The position numbers and the translations under genes are program-made. DNA of 8,866 bases from Rhodoferax sp. (GTDB lineage Bacteria > Pseudomonadota > Gammaproteobacteria > Burkholderiales > Burkholderiaceae_C), in assembly GCA_020048795.1 (NCBI GenBank), contig JAIFMA010000173.1, forward strand, positions 1 through 8,866, read 5' to 3'. Positions 1 through 6,517 of this stretch are shown here, piece by piece; within the stretch, counting starts at the first letter, position 1; the number at the start of each line of letters is the position of its first letter. The notes below the pieces were generated by a model. The model searched no databases and had not been told where the DNA came from. It saw only the letters and a program-made list of their open reading frames with translations.

Positions 1-213
1 CCACAGCGTGTCACGGCTGTAGTTGAGCGAGGCGGTGCGTGCCAGCGTCGCCTCAGCATGGTGCACCGTGTCGATGTTGCCCTGCTCGGCCAGCACGGTT
101 TGACCGTCAGGCGCCACCAAAATTGCACCAAATGGGTGCCTGCCCAGGCTAGCCGCACGCTGCGCTACCAAGTTGGCGCGCCGCAAATGGTGCACCCAGA
201 CATCAGTGTTCAT
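1..213 (-). CDS. Nucleoside/nucleobase deaminase, CDA-fold zinc enzyme (N-terminal part, cut by window edge)
   Basis: The first 71 codons are visible and the frame stays open to base 1. The start region contains HPFGAILVAPDG (residues 26-37), the usual first strand and turn of the cytidine/guanine/tRNA-adenosine deaminase superfamily. Residues 52-54 are H-A-E, the motif supplying one zinc ligand (His52) and the proton-shuttling glutamate (Glu54). The second motif (PCxxC) would lie beyond the window edge. Family members hydrolytically remove an exocyclic amino group from guanine, cytosine or related rings in the cytoplasm. The gene begins 11 nt after the permease stop codon, so it is probably the last or a late cistron of the ABC transporter operon and may act on the imported compound. 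The ATG is chosen because no in-frame ATG lies just upstream; its Shine-Dalgarno is weak, suggesting translational coupling. The exact substrate cannot be told; TadA is unlikely given the context. Confidence 0.85.
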   Translation of the reverse strand, partial: MNTDVWVHHLRRANLVAQRAASLGRHPFGAILVAPDGQTVLAEQGNIDTVHHAEATLARTASLNYSRDTLW

Positions 214-224
214 GGCCGTGGCAC

Positions 225-995
225 TCAGTGGTTTTGCGAGCCGCGGTGCGCCCAGGCGGTGGTGTGATTTTCGATGGCGGAAAACAGCTCATACATCACC
301 ATCGCCATGGCACCCACCACCACCAGCCCGGCAAAGGCCAGGCCCATCTGCATACTGGAGCCGGCCGAGATCAGCAGGTAGCCGATGCCCTCGTTGGCGG
401 CAGTCATCTCGCTGACGGTGGTGCCCACAAAGGCCAGCGTGATGGCCACCTTGAGTGAGCCATAAAAATACGGCATCGAGCGCGGCAGCCCCACCTTGAC
501 CAGCACATCCCAGCGCTTGGCACCCAGCACGCGCAGCACGTCTTCCAGCTCGGGCTCAAGGGTCGCCAGCCCGGTGGCGATATTCACCATGATGGGAAAA
601 AAACTGATCAAAAACGCCGTCAGAATGGCTGGCCCCACACCAATGCCAAACCACACCACCAAAATTGGCACAAAGGCGGCTTTGGGCAGCGCGTTAAAGG
701 CCGTCATCAGCGGGTACACCGCTGCATAGGCCAGGCGCGAGCTGCCAATCACAAAACCCAGTAACACGCCCACCACAATCGCCAGGCCAAAGCCCACCAT
801 GGTGACCCAAAAGGTGCGCCAGGCGTGGCCGGCAATGTTGTCGCGAAACTCCCAGAACTGAGTCCAGATGCGCCATGGGCTCGGAAAGATGAATTCAGAC
901 ACATCAAACGCCGCGCACAGGATTTGCCACAGTGCAATCACTGCCACCAGCAAGATCCAGGGTGACCAGATTTCAACCTGTTTTTTGTTCAACAT
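225..995 (-). CDS. ABC transporter permease, TauC/SsuC/ThiX-like (BPD_transp_1)
   Basis: A 256-residue inner-membrane permease of the binding-protein-dependent family that serves NMT1/THI5, taurine, sulfonate and nitrate-type importers. It has hydrophobic segments from residue 11 (WSPWILLVAVIALWQ) onward, about six in all. The cytoplasmic EAA coupling loop is visible as EDVLRVLGAKRWDVL followed by VGLPRSMP. LPKAAFVPILVVWFG is the typical preceding helix of this family. The start is the ATG of MLNKKQ, because AAGGGG overlaps the ATPase stop codon at a suitable distance upstream; the open frame extends further upstream but only inside the ATPase gene. It lies 10 nt after the ATPase gene and 11 nt before the deaminase. 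A single permease gene implies a homodimeric channel. The substrate cannot be deduced from the permease. Confidence 0.93.
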   Translation of the reverse strand: MLNKKQVEIWSPWILLVAVIALWQILCAAFDVSEFIFPSPWRIWTQFWEFRDNIAGHAWRTFWVTMVGFGLAIVVGVLLGFVIGSSRLAYAAVYPLMTAFNALPKAAFVPILVVWFGIGVGPAILTAFLISFFPIMVNIATGLATLEPELEDVLRVLGAKRWDVLVKVGLPRSMPYFYGSLKVAITLAFVGTTVSEMTAANEGIGYLLISAGSSMQMGLAFAGLVVVGAMAMVMYELFSAIENHTTAWAHRGSQNH

Positions 996-1005
996 GTGTC
1001 GCCCC

Positions 1006-1833
1006 TTATTGATTGATGACTGCGCCTGCTTGCCGCATGGCGCCAATGTGGCCGCGCAGCTCGTGCACGATGTCGGTAAATTCCTTGGTGTAGGTGATTT
1101 CCAGGTCGCGCGGGCGCGGCAGGTCAATCTCGCGGCGCACCACAAAACGACCCGGGCTCTTGCTCATCACATACACCGAGTCGGCCAGAAACACCGACTC
1201 GCGCAGGTCGTGCGTGACCAGAATCACATTGAATTTTTGTTCCGTCCACAGGTCGCGCAGGATGCACCACAGCTCTTCACGGGTGAACGCATCCAGCGCA
1301 CCAAAAGGTTCGTCCAGCAGCAGCATCTTGGGCTCGTGGATGAGCGCGCGGCAAATGCTGGCGCGCTGCTGCATGCCGCCCGAGAGCTGCCACGGAAACT
1401 TGTCCTCGTAACCGCCCAGGCCGACCTTTTGCAGCAGTTTGCGGGCGCGTTCCTCGTACTCTTTGCGTTTGGCTTTGAAGCTGCTGCGGTAGGGCTCCAC
1501 AATCTCCAGCGGCAGCAGCACGTTGTTGACGGTGGTACGCCAGGGCAGCAGGCTGGGTGCCTGAAACGCCATGCCGCTGATCTTGAGCGGCCCGGTGACC
1601 GGCTGCTGGTCGATCAAAATCTTGCCCACCGACGGCATTTTCAGGCCGGTGGTCAGCTTCATGAAGGTCGATTTGCCGCAGCCCGAGGGCCCCACAATGG
1701 CGATGAACTCACCCTGGCGCACCTTCAGGTCAATGGCCTCAACGGCAAAGTTGCTCTCAGCCAGCAGTTCTTCGTTGTAGGCCAGCCAGACATCGCGAAA
1801 ATCAACAAACCAGGGCGTGGTGTCTTGCATCAT
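1006..1833 (-). CDS. ABC transporter ATP-binding protein, TauB/SsuB/ThiZ-like
   Basis: A 275-residue nucleotide-binding subunit that powers import. All catalytic motifs are present: Walker A GPSGCGKST (48-56), Q-loop Gln91 in MAFQAPSLLPWRT, signature LSGGMQQR (150-157), Walker B MLLLDEP (170-176) with catalytic Glu175, D-loop GALD, and H-loop His208 in LVTHDL. The sequence after the Q-loop and the C-terminal SPGRFVVRREIDLPRPR segment are typical of the nitrate/sulfonate/taurine/NMT1 ATPases. The gene begins with two consecutive ATG codons; either could be used, and no strong Shine-Dalgarno precedes them. It is separated from the binding-protein gene by 85 nt containing two hairpins, and from the permease by only 10 nt, so ATPase and permease are probably coupled and made at a lower level than the binding protein. 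Confidence 0.95.
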   Translation of the reverse strand: MMQDTTPWFVDFRDVWLAYNEELLAESNFAVEAIDLKVRQGEFIAIVGPSGCGKSTFMKLTTGLKMPSVGKILIDQQPVTGPLKISGMAFQAPSLLPWRTTVNNVLLPLEIVEPYRSSFKAKRKEYEERARKLLQKVGLGGYEDKFPWQLSGGMQQRASICRALIHEPKMLLLDEPFGALDAFTREELWCILRDLWTEQKFNVILVTHDLRESVFLADSVYVMSKSPGRFVVRREIDLPRPRDLEITYTKEFTDIVHELRGHIGAMRQAGAVINQ

Positions 1834-1846
1834 ATATCCATGAAAT

Positions 1847-1860
1847 TGGGCTTTGGCCCA
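1847..1860 (-). promoter_or_regulatory. Short hairpin just upstream of the ATPase start
   Basis: TGGGC and GCCCA form a perfect 5-bp stem around a 4-base loop. In the transcript it lies 13 nt before the tandem ATG of the ATPase gene, close to where the ribosome would bind. It could lower ATPase translation or mark an RNA-processing boundary. Function is inferred from position only. Confidence 0.4.
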
Positions 1861-1870
1861 TATACATCAA

Positions 1871-1896
1871 GCGCTGACAGCTATCACTGTCAGAGC
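1871..1896 (-). promoter_or_regulatory. Intercistronic stem-loop between binding-protein and ATPase genes
   Basis: CTGACAG (1874-1880) and CTGTCAG (1887-1893) pair perfectly over 7 bp around the loop CTATCA, and two more pairs form beyond one mismatch. It begins 22 nt after the binding-protein stop codon and has no T-tract. Such hairpins commonly stabilise the upstream binding-protein message or attenuate read-through, giving excess binding protein over membrane subunits. The left arm overlaps a 14-mer that recurs at 4999-5012. Confidence 0.55.
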
Positions 1897-1918
1897 AATG
1901 GAGGCACCTGGCAAAGGC

Positions 1919-2947
1919 TTATTTTTTCGGCAACACGTCGAGTTCGGCCTTGGACGGCAGGAAAGAGCCGTTCCAGACCGTGTCTGCATTGACACGATTC
2001 TTGGTGTTGAAGGCATCCGACACCTGACTGGCCATCAGAGAAAGGCGCGGGCCATTCACCTGGCCAAAACCTTCGGCGCGGGCATTGGGGCTGTTGATGA
2101 CGGTGTCGATGGCCAGTTTGAGGCGGCGGGTTTCGAGCTCGACATTGACAATGCCATCACGCGTTTTCACATCGGCAATCGCCGCTGCCGGGTTGCTGAT
2201 CACCAGCTTGGCACCCTTGGCAAAGGCGCTCAGGAAAGCCTTCACCGCGGCCGGATTTTCTTTGATCAGTTTGGGGCTAGCAACGATGGCATTGCCGTAC
2301 AACTTGACACCATAGTTCGGGTACGGCAGCACCACCACGTCTTCGGACTTAATGCCGCGCGCTTCCAGATTCAGCAGCGAGGTAAAGGTAAAACCAGTGA
2401 TGGCATCAATGTCGCCGCGCACCAACATGGTTTCGCGCAGCGGCGGGTCCATGGCGGTCCAGGTGACACCTGACACATTGTTGGCCTTGGCAAAGATCGG
2501 GAAGGCACGCCGACCGGCATCAAACACCGGGGCACCCAGTTTTTTGCCGTTCAGGTCAGCCGGTGTCTTGATACCAGACTTTTTCAAAGCCATGACTGAG
2601 GCCGGCGTGTCGTTGTAGACCATCATCACCGCCACCGGCTTGTTGGGGGCATCGGGGTTATTGGCATGAAACTCCATCAATGCGGCCAGGTCGGCAAAAC
2701 CCATGTCGTAGGCACCCGAGGCCACACGGGTCACGGTGCCACCCGAGCCGTTGCCGGCATCAATCGTGACATCGAGCTTGGCATCCTTGAAGTAGCCCTT
2801 GGCCTCGGGTGTCAGAAACAGGGCGCTTGGGCCTTCAAAACGCCAGTCAAGCTGAAACTTGATCGGCGTGGTTTGGGCTTGCACCGTGCCCAGCAATGTC
2901 AATGCTGTCAGAGCAACAGCAGATTTCAGGAAATGATGTTTTTTCAT
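1919..2947 (-). CDS. ABC transporter substrate-binding protein, NMT1/THI5-like
   Basis: A 342-residue periplasmic binding protein. Residues 1-24 are a signal peptide (MKKHH, then a hydrophobic AVALTALTLLG core, cleavage after VQA). The mature part opens with KFQLDWRFEGPSALFLTPEAKGYF, the usual start of the NMT1/THI5 family, followed by NGSGGTVTRVASGAYDMGFAD, a domain-1 ligand-pocket region. DPPLRETMLVRGDIDAITGF and YGNAIVASPKLIKENP are further family blocks. No lipobox is present, so it should be soluble. Family substrates include thiamine-type pyrimidines, riboflavin, sulfonates and nitrate; the downstream deaminase favours a nitrogen heterocycle, but this is inference. The start is set by the signal peptide and a GAGG four bases upstream; the frame continues 22 codons further without signal-peptide character. 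It is the first gene of the operon. Confidence 0.92.
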   Translation of the reverse strand: MKKHHFLKSAVALTALTLLGTVQAQTTPIKFQLDWRFEGPSALFLTPEAKGYFKDAKLDVTIDAGNGSGGTVTRVASGAYDMGFADLAALMEFHANNPDAPNKPVAVMMVYNDTPASVMALKKSGIKTPADLNGKKLGAPVFDAGRRAFPIFAKANNVSGVTWTAMDPPLRETMLVRGDIDAITGFTFTSLLNLEARGIKSEDVVVLPYPNYGVKLYGNAIVASPKLIKENPAAVKAFLSAFAKGAKLVISNPAAAIADVKTRDGIVNVELETRRLKLAIDTVINSPNARAEGFGQVNGPRLSLMASQVSDAFNTKNRVNADTVWNGSFLPSKAELDVLPKK

Positions 2948-2961
2948 GATGCCTCGGTTAA

Positions 2962-2975
2962 ATGTAAATTTACAT
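2962..2975. promoter_or_regulatory. 14-bp perfect palindrome, probable operator of the transporter operon
   Basis: ATGTAAATTTACAT is its own reverse complement. It lies 15 bases upstream of the binding-protein ATG within the only 67-nt gap before the operon, where the promoter must be if the operon has its own. Candidate -10 hexamers (TGTAAA or TACATT) fall within or across it, so a bound dimeric repressor would block polymerase. No regulator gene is in the window, and I do not assign a regulator family. Confidence 0.55.
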
Positions 2976-3014
2976 GCCAAACCATCAAGCAAAAACAATG
3001 CCTGATTTTCCAAC

Positions 3015-3623
3015 TCAATCGGTCGGCACCAACAAATGGGCGTACACCGCGCCGGCTTTCAGGTGCCGGTGCAGGCGCAAATGCAGCGGCTCGAGTTGGG
3101 CCGGCGTCCACAGTCGCGGTGCCTCAAGATAAATAAAGCCGGTATCGCTGATCGCCAGGGCCGCTGCGGCTAGTGCGGTGTCGAACAGATCCGAGTCAAA
3201 CGGCGGATCAATCAGCACCAGGTCCAGGCTGGCCGGTGCTTGTTGCCTGAGCAGCGTCACCCCGTCACCCCGCACGACCTGCACCCCATCGGCCTTGAGC
3301 TGCATCTGAATGCGTTTGAGCTGGTCCACCAAAGTGGCATCGAGTTCCACCAGTTTCACCGCCTGGGCCCCGCGCGAGGCGCATTCAAAGCCCAGCACAC
3401 CGGTGCCGGCAAAAGCGTCCAGACAGCGCCAGCCGCCCAGATCCTGCCCCAGCCAGTTAAACAGCGTCTCGCGCACCCGGTCGGGCGTTGGCCGCAGGCC
3501 CGGCCGGTCGGCCACCGGCAGTTTGGTGCGTTTGTATTGCCCCCCGATGATGCGCACCTCGTGCGTTGGCACCCTGCGCGGGCGCACTGGTGGGCGATAA
3601 GGGGTGTTGGTAGCGTTGTTCAT
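3015..3623 (-). CDS. rsmD: 16S rRNA (guanine(966)-N(2))-methyltransferase RsmD
   Basis: A 202-residue SAM-dependent methyltransferase that modifies G966 of 16S rRNA in the assembling 30S subunit. The N-terminal block VRIIGGQYKRTKLPV and the family signature RPTPDRVRETLFNWL (44-58) are clear. Motif I is DAFAGTG (69-75), the acidic end of strand 2 is VELD (92-95), and the catalytic-site motif is DPPF (139-142), as expected for an N2-guanine methyltransferase. Length fits the family (about 185-205). The first 20 residues are a proline/arginine-rich extension. It follows the second M16 gene by 45 nt on the same strand and is likely cotranscribed, an arrangement familiar in Burkholderiales. No strong ribosome-binding site precedes the ATG, but no other ATG is available before the conserved core. 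Confidence 0.96.
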   Translation of the reverse strand: MNNATNTPYRPPVRPRRVPTHEVRIIGGQYKRTKLPVADRPGLRPTPDRVRETLFNWLGQDLGGWRCLDAFAGTGVLGFECASRGAQAVKLVELDATLVDQLKRIQMQLKADGVQVVRGDGVTLLRQQAPASLDLVLIDPPFDSDLFDTALAAAALAISDTGFIYLEAPRLWTPAQLEPLHLRLHRHLKAGAVYAHLLVPTD

Positions 3624-3668
3624 CAGGTGAACATGTTAGCCGCAGCACTGAGGCAGAAACGCCCACCA

Positions 3669-5030
3669 TCACTTGGCGGCCCCGCCCAGCACCACCGTCA
3701 CCATGCGCCCGGGCTGCAGCTTGCGTGCAAAAGCTGCCTTGATGTCGGTCACACTGACCTGGCTGACTTGCTGCGTCCAGGTGTCGAGGTAGTCCAGTGG
3801 CAACTGGTTCCAGCCGATGTTGGCCACGTTGTCGAGCAGTTTGCGGTTGCTGTCAAGGCGCAGCGCAAAGCCCCCCATCAGGTGGTCTTTGGCCGCCTGT
3901 AGCTCGGCATCCGTCGGGCCATCCGCCACAAAACGCGCCAGTACCTCGCGCGACACCTGCAGCGCCTGCGCCGCCTGGTCGGGTCGGGTTTGCAGGCCGA
4001 TAGTGAAGGCACCGGCGTGCAAGCCGGGGGCAAAGTAGCTGTACACACTGTAGCTCAAACCACGCTTTTCGCGCACTTCAGTGGTCAGGCGCGAGACAAA
4101 ACCACCGCCACCCAGAATGTAGTTGCCCACCGTCAGCGCAAAGTAGTCCGGGTCATCGCGCCTGAAGCCGGGCTGGCCAATCAGCACATGCGCCTGCGCC
4201 GAGTCAAACGCGATGTGTTGCTCGGTTGCCTGCGCCAGCGGTACCACTTCAGCCACGGCGGGCAGCACCGGGCAAGCCGCAGCCCCCTCCTGGTACAACC
4301 GATCAAACAGCTTCTGCACCAGCGCTTGGGCCTGTGCGCGCTGCAGCGCGCCCACCAGGGTGACCTTGGCACGGCAAGGCTGTATGAGTCGCTGGTGCAG
4401 CGCCGCCATGTCGGCTACGTCGATGGCCGACAAGCTGCCTTCGGTCATTTCATAACCATAAGGGTGGGCACCATAAACCGCCCGGTTAAAGGCCCGCCCC
4501 GCCAGCGTGGCCGGGCGGGTGTTGGCCTCTTTGATCGAGGCCTTCAGGCTGTCGCGCTCGCGCTGCCAGACGGCCTCGGGAAACGCCGGTTGCGCCAGTT
4601 GCCGCGCCGCCAGTTGCACCGCCTTGTCAAGCAAATCAGCGTAGCTCAGGCTGCGCAGGCTAAAACTCAGGCGATCATGGCTGGCTCTGGCCGCAAAACT
4701 GGCACCCAGATCAGCCCAGGCCTCGCCCAGCGCGTTTTCGTCCAGCGCAACTTGTTGCCGCGCCGGGTCGGCGCGCACGCCCTTGGACACCATGGCGGCC
4801 GTGACACCGGCCAGACCGGCCTGATGCGGCGGGTCGCGCCGGCTTCCGGCATCAAAATCAATTTGCACATCCAGCATCGGAATGGCCGGGCTGGGTACCA
4901 GGTAAACCTGCACACCACCGGCCTGCGTCCAGTGCTCAATGGCAATTCCGGCCTGCGCCATATTGGCAAGAAAAATGCCTGTAGCGCTTATGAGCATTGC
5001 GCTGACAGCTATATTTTTAAGAGTTATCAT
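3669..5030 (-). CDS. M16 peptidase-family protein, non-catalytic subunit
   Basis: A 453-residue exported protein of the insulinase/pitrilysin M16 family. Residues 1-28 form a signal peptide ending AQA-G. Where active members have HxxEH, this protein reads GLAGVTAAMVSKG: positions 75-79 are G-V-T-A-A, so both zinc histidines and the catalytic glutamate are gone. The C-terminal M16 block is well kept: the glycine-rich loop ILGGGGFVSRLTTEVREKRGLSYSVYS carries the conserved R/Y pair that binds substrate. By analogy with mitochondrial processing peptidase and bacterial paired M16 enzymes, it should dimerise with the active protein encoded 18 nt upstream and help bind peptides in the periplasm. The signal-peptide core is encoded by a repeat-like sequence (4979-5012). 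The family is certain; the pairing and the natural substrate are inferred. Confidence 0.93.
   Translation of the reverse strand: MITLKNIAVSAMLISATGIFLANMAQAGIAIEHWTQAGGVQVYLVPSPAIPMLDVQIDFDAGSRRDPPHQAGLAGVTAAMVSKGVRADPARQQVALDENALGEAWADLGASFAARASHDRLSFSLRSLSYADLLDKAVQLAARQLAQPAFPEAVWQRERDSLKASIKEANTRPATLAGRAFNRAVYGAHPYGYEMTEGSLSAIDVADMAALHQRLIQPCRAKVTLVGALQRAQAQALVQKLFDRLYQEGAAACPVLPAVAEVVPLAQATEQHIAFDSAQAHVLIGQPGFRRDDPDYFALTVGNYILGGGGFVSRLTTEVREKRGLSYSVYSYFAPGLHAGAFTIGLQTRPDQAAQALQVSREVLARFVADGPTDAELQAAKDHLMGGFALRLDSNRKLLDNVANIGWNQLPLDYLDTWTQQVSQVSVTDIKAAFARKLQPGRMVTVVLGGAAK
4979..5012. repeat. Repeat-like inverted sequence inside the M16 signal-peptide codons
   Basis: CTGTAGCGC (4979-4987) pairs with GCGCT-ACAG (4999-5008, one bulged base) around an 11-nt loop. 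GCGCTGACAGCTAT (4999-5012) is identical to 1871-1884 in the same orientation. From memory, sequences of this type are abundant in intergenic regions of Comamonadaceae; this was not computed. Here it codes for residues 7-18, the hydrophobic core of the signal peptide. Confidence 0.5.
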
Positions 5031-5048
5031 GGTCGGTAACCGGTTGCC

Positions 5049-6458
5049 TCAGTGCCGCGACCCAGCCGCCGCCGGACGCGGCTTGCGGGTTTTGTCCGGG
5101 GGCTGGGGCAACAGTTGCGCCACCGTCAACTGGTCGTCGCCAAAATACTGGGCCGCCACCTGCTTCACCTGCTCAGCCGTGACAGCGCGCAGCCGTGCAA
5201 TCAGTTGCTCACCCGCATCCAGCGCCAAACCCTGGGCCCATTGGGTGCCGAGTTCACGCGCCTGGTTGAACAGCGAGTCAAGCTTGTAGACCTCGCTGGC
5301 CACCCACTGCGTCTTGACACGCGCCAGCTCGGCCTCGGTCACACCCTCGCGGGCAATGCGTTGCACCTGGGCGCGCAGCCCTTGCTCCACCTGCTCGGCC
5401 GTTTTGCCCGCCATCGGCACCGCGCTCAGCGTAAACAATTGCGGCCCGCGGCCCCACAGCCCGTTGTGGGCACCCACGCTATCGGCCACCCGCTCGGGGC
5501 CCTGCGTCAGGGTGCGCTCCAGCCTGGCACCGCTGTAGCCGTCCAGCACCGCCGCCAGTACCGTCAGCGCCAACGCATCGGCATCTTGTGCCGCATCGCC
5601 TCGCAAGGCCAGCGTCGGCACCTTGAACGCCAGCGTCACCAGGGCCTGCTCGGCCGCTGCCTTGAACATCAGGCGTTTGATGCCGGCCTGCACGGGTTCG
5701 GTGCGCGGTTTGCGCTCAGGCAGCATACGCGCGGGCAAACCGGCATAGTATTTTTCGGCCAGGGCCCGCACCTGCGCCACATCCACGTCACCGGCCACTA
5801 CCACAGCGGCGTTGGCCGGCACATACCAGCGCTGGTAAAAGGCCCGCGCATCGGCCGCCGTGAGCGACTCCAGATCGCTCATCCAACCCACAATCGGGCG
5901 CCGATAGGGCGAGGCCACAAACGCCGTGGCGTTGAGCGCCTCGGCCAGCAGCGCGTGGGGGTTGTCTTCGGTGCGCAGGCGGCGCTCTTCCTTGACCACT
6001 TCGAGCTCTTTGTTGAACTCTTCATCGGCCCACTGGTTATGGGCAAAGCGGTCGGCCTCCAGTTGCATCACCTCGGCCAGGCGCCCGGCCGGTATCTGCT
6101 GGTAATAACCGGTGTAGTCGCGGCTGGTAAAGGCGTTTTCGCGCCCACCCAGGGCTGCCACACGGCGCGAAAACTCGCCCGCCTTGACGCCGGGTGTGCC
6201 CTTGAACATCATGTGCTCCAGCACATGGGCCACGCCCGAGGCACCGTCCACCTCATCCATCGACCCTACCCGCACCCACAACATGTGCACCGCCGTGGGG
6301 GCGCGCCGGTCGGGTTTGACAATCAGCGTCATGCCATTGGCCAGGGTGAACTGCTGAGCTTTGGCGCTGGCGGCATCGGGCGGGGTTTGCGCTTGCACCA
6401 GACCAGCAGCCAGAGTCAGAATCAACCCGATGGAACCTTGCCAATGGCGCAATATCAT
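5049..6458 (-). CDS. M16 zinc metallopeptidase (pitrilysin/insulinase family), catalytic subunit
   Basis: A 469-residue exported protease. The ATG at 6458 gives a normal signal peptide (MILRHWQGS, then IGLILTLAAGL, cleavage near VQA-Q). In-frame alternatives are ATG at 6488 (10 more residues) and GTG at 6506. I prefer 6458 because the longer forms leave almost no space for the divergent ftsY promoter and give an overlong n-region; neither ATG has a good ribosome-binding site. The inverted zinc motif HVLEH is at 78-82 with Glu81 catalytic, and the third ligand is expected in the EE pair at 157-158, about 76 residues later as in the family. NAFTSRDYTGYYQ is also typical. The C-terminal half is a second M16 fold. 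It should cleave peptides in the periplasm with the non-catalytic partner encoded next. Confidence 0.93.
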   Translation of the reverse strand: MILRHWQGSIGLILTLAAGLVQAQTPPDAASAKAQQFTLANGMTLIVKPDRRAPTAVHMLWVRVGSMDEVDGASGVAHVLEHMMFKGTPGVKAGEFSRRVAALGGRENAFTSRDYTGYYQQIPAGRLAEVMQLEADRFAHNQWADEEFNKELEVVKEERRLRTEDNPHALLAEALNATAFVASPYRRPIVGWMSDLESLTAADARAFYQRWYVPANAAVVVAGDVDVAQVRALAEKYYAGLPARMLPERKPRTEPVQAGIKRLMFKAAAEQALVTLAFKVPTLALRGDAAQDADALALTVLAAVLDGYSGARLERTLTQGPERVADSVGAHNGLWGRGPQLFTLSAVPMAGKTAEQVEQGLRAQVQRIAREGVTEAELARVKTQWVASEVYKLDSLFNQARELGTQWAQGLALDAGEQLIARLRAVTAEQVKQVAAQYFGDDQLTVAQLLPQPPDKTRKPRPAAAGSRH

Positions 6459-6462
6459 GGTG

Positions 6463-6493
6463 TTGAAATAAGTGGGGTGTCGTTTCATAGAAT
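6463..6493 (+). promoter_or_regulatory. Candidate sigma-70 promoter for ftsY
   Basis: TTGAAA (6463-6468) and TAGAAT (6488-6493) each match consensus at 5 of 6 positions, with a rather long 19-nt spacer. The -10 lies about 25 nt upstream of the ftsY ATG. A minus-strand candidate -10 (TATGAA, 6489-6484) overlaps it, so the divergent transcripts may share and compete for this segment. Confidence 0.4.
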
Positions 6494-6517
6494 GCTGTGA
6501 TACCACGAATCCAAAAA

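Noticed and set aside
1874..1893. LexA-type SOS box at the CTGACAG/CTGTCAG inverted repeat
   Set aside because: The arms are in the wrong order for CTGT-N8-ACAG, and the site lies between genes of an operon rather than at a promoter.
868..1992. Plus-strand open frame of 374 codons
   Set aside because: It runs antisense across the permease start, the whole ATPase gene and the end of the binding-protein gene; composition bias only.
2948..3014. TPP or FMN riboswitch upstream of the NMT1/THI5-like gene
   Set aside because: The gap is only 67 nt and shows none of the conserved THI-box or RFN core segments.
3990..5039. Plus-strand open frame of 349 codons
   Set aside because: Antisense of the non-catalytic M16 gene, with no motif or ribosome-binding site.
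5052..6500. Plus-strand open frame of 482 codons
   Set aside because: It lies wholly opposite the catalytic M16 gene, is His/Arg/Gln-rich as expected for an antisense frame in GC-rich DNA, and has no domain signature.
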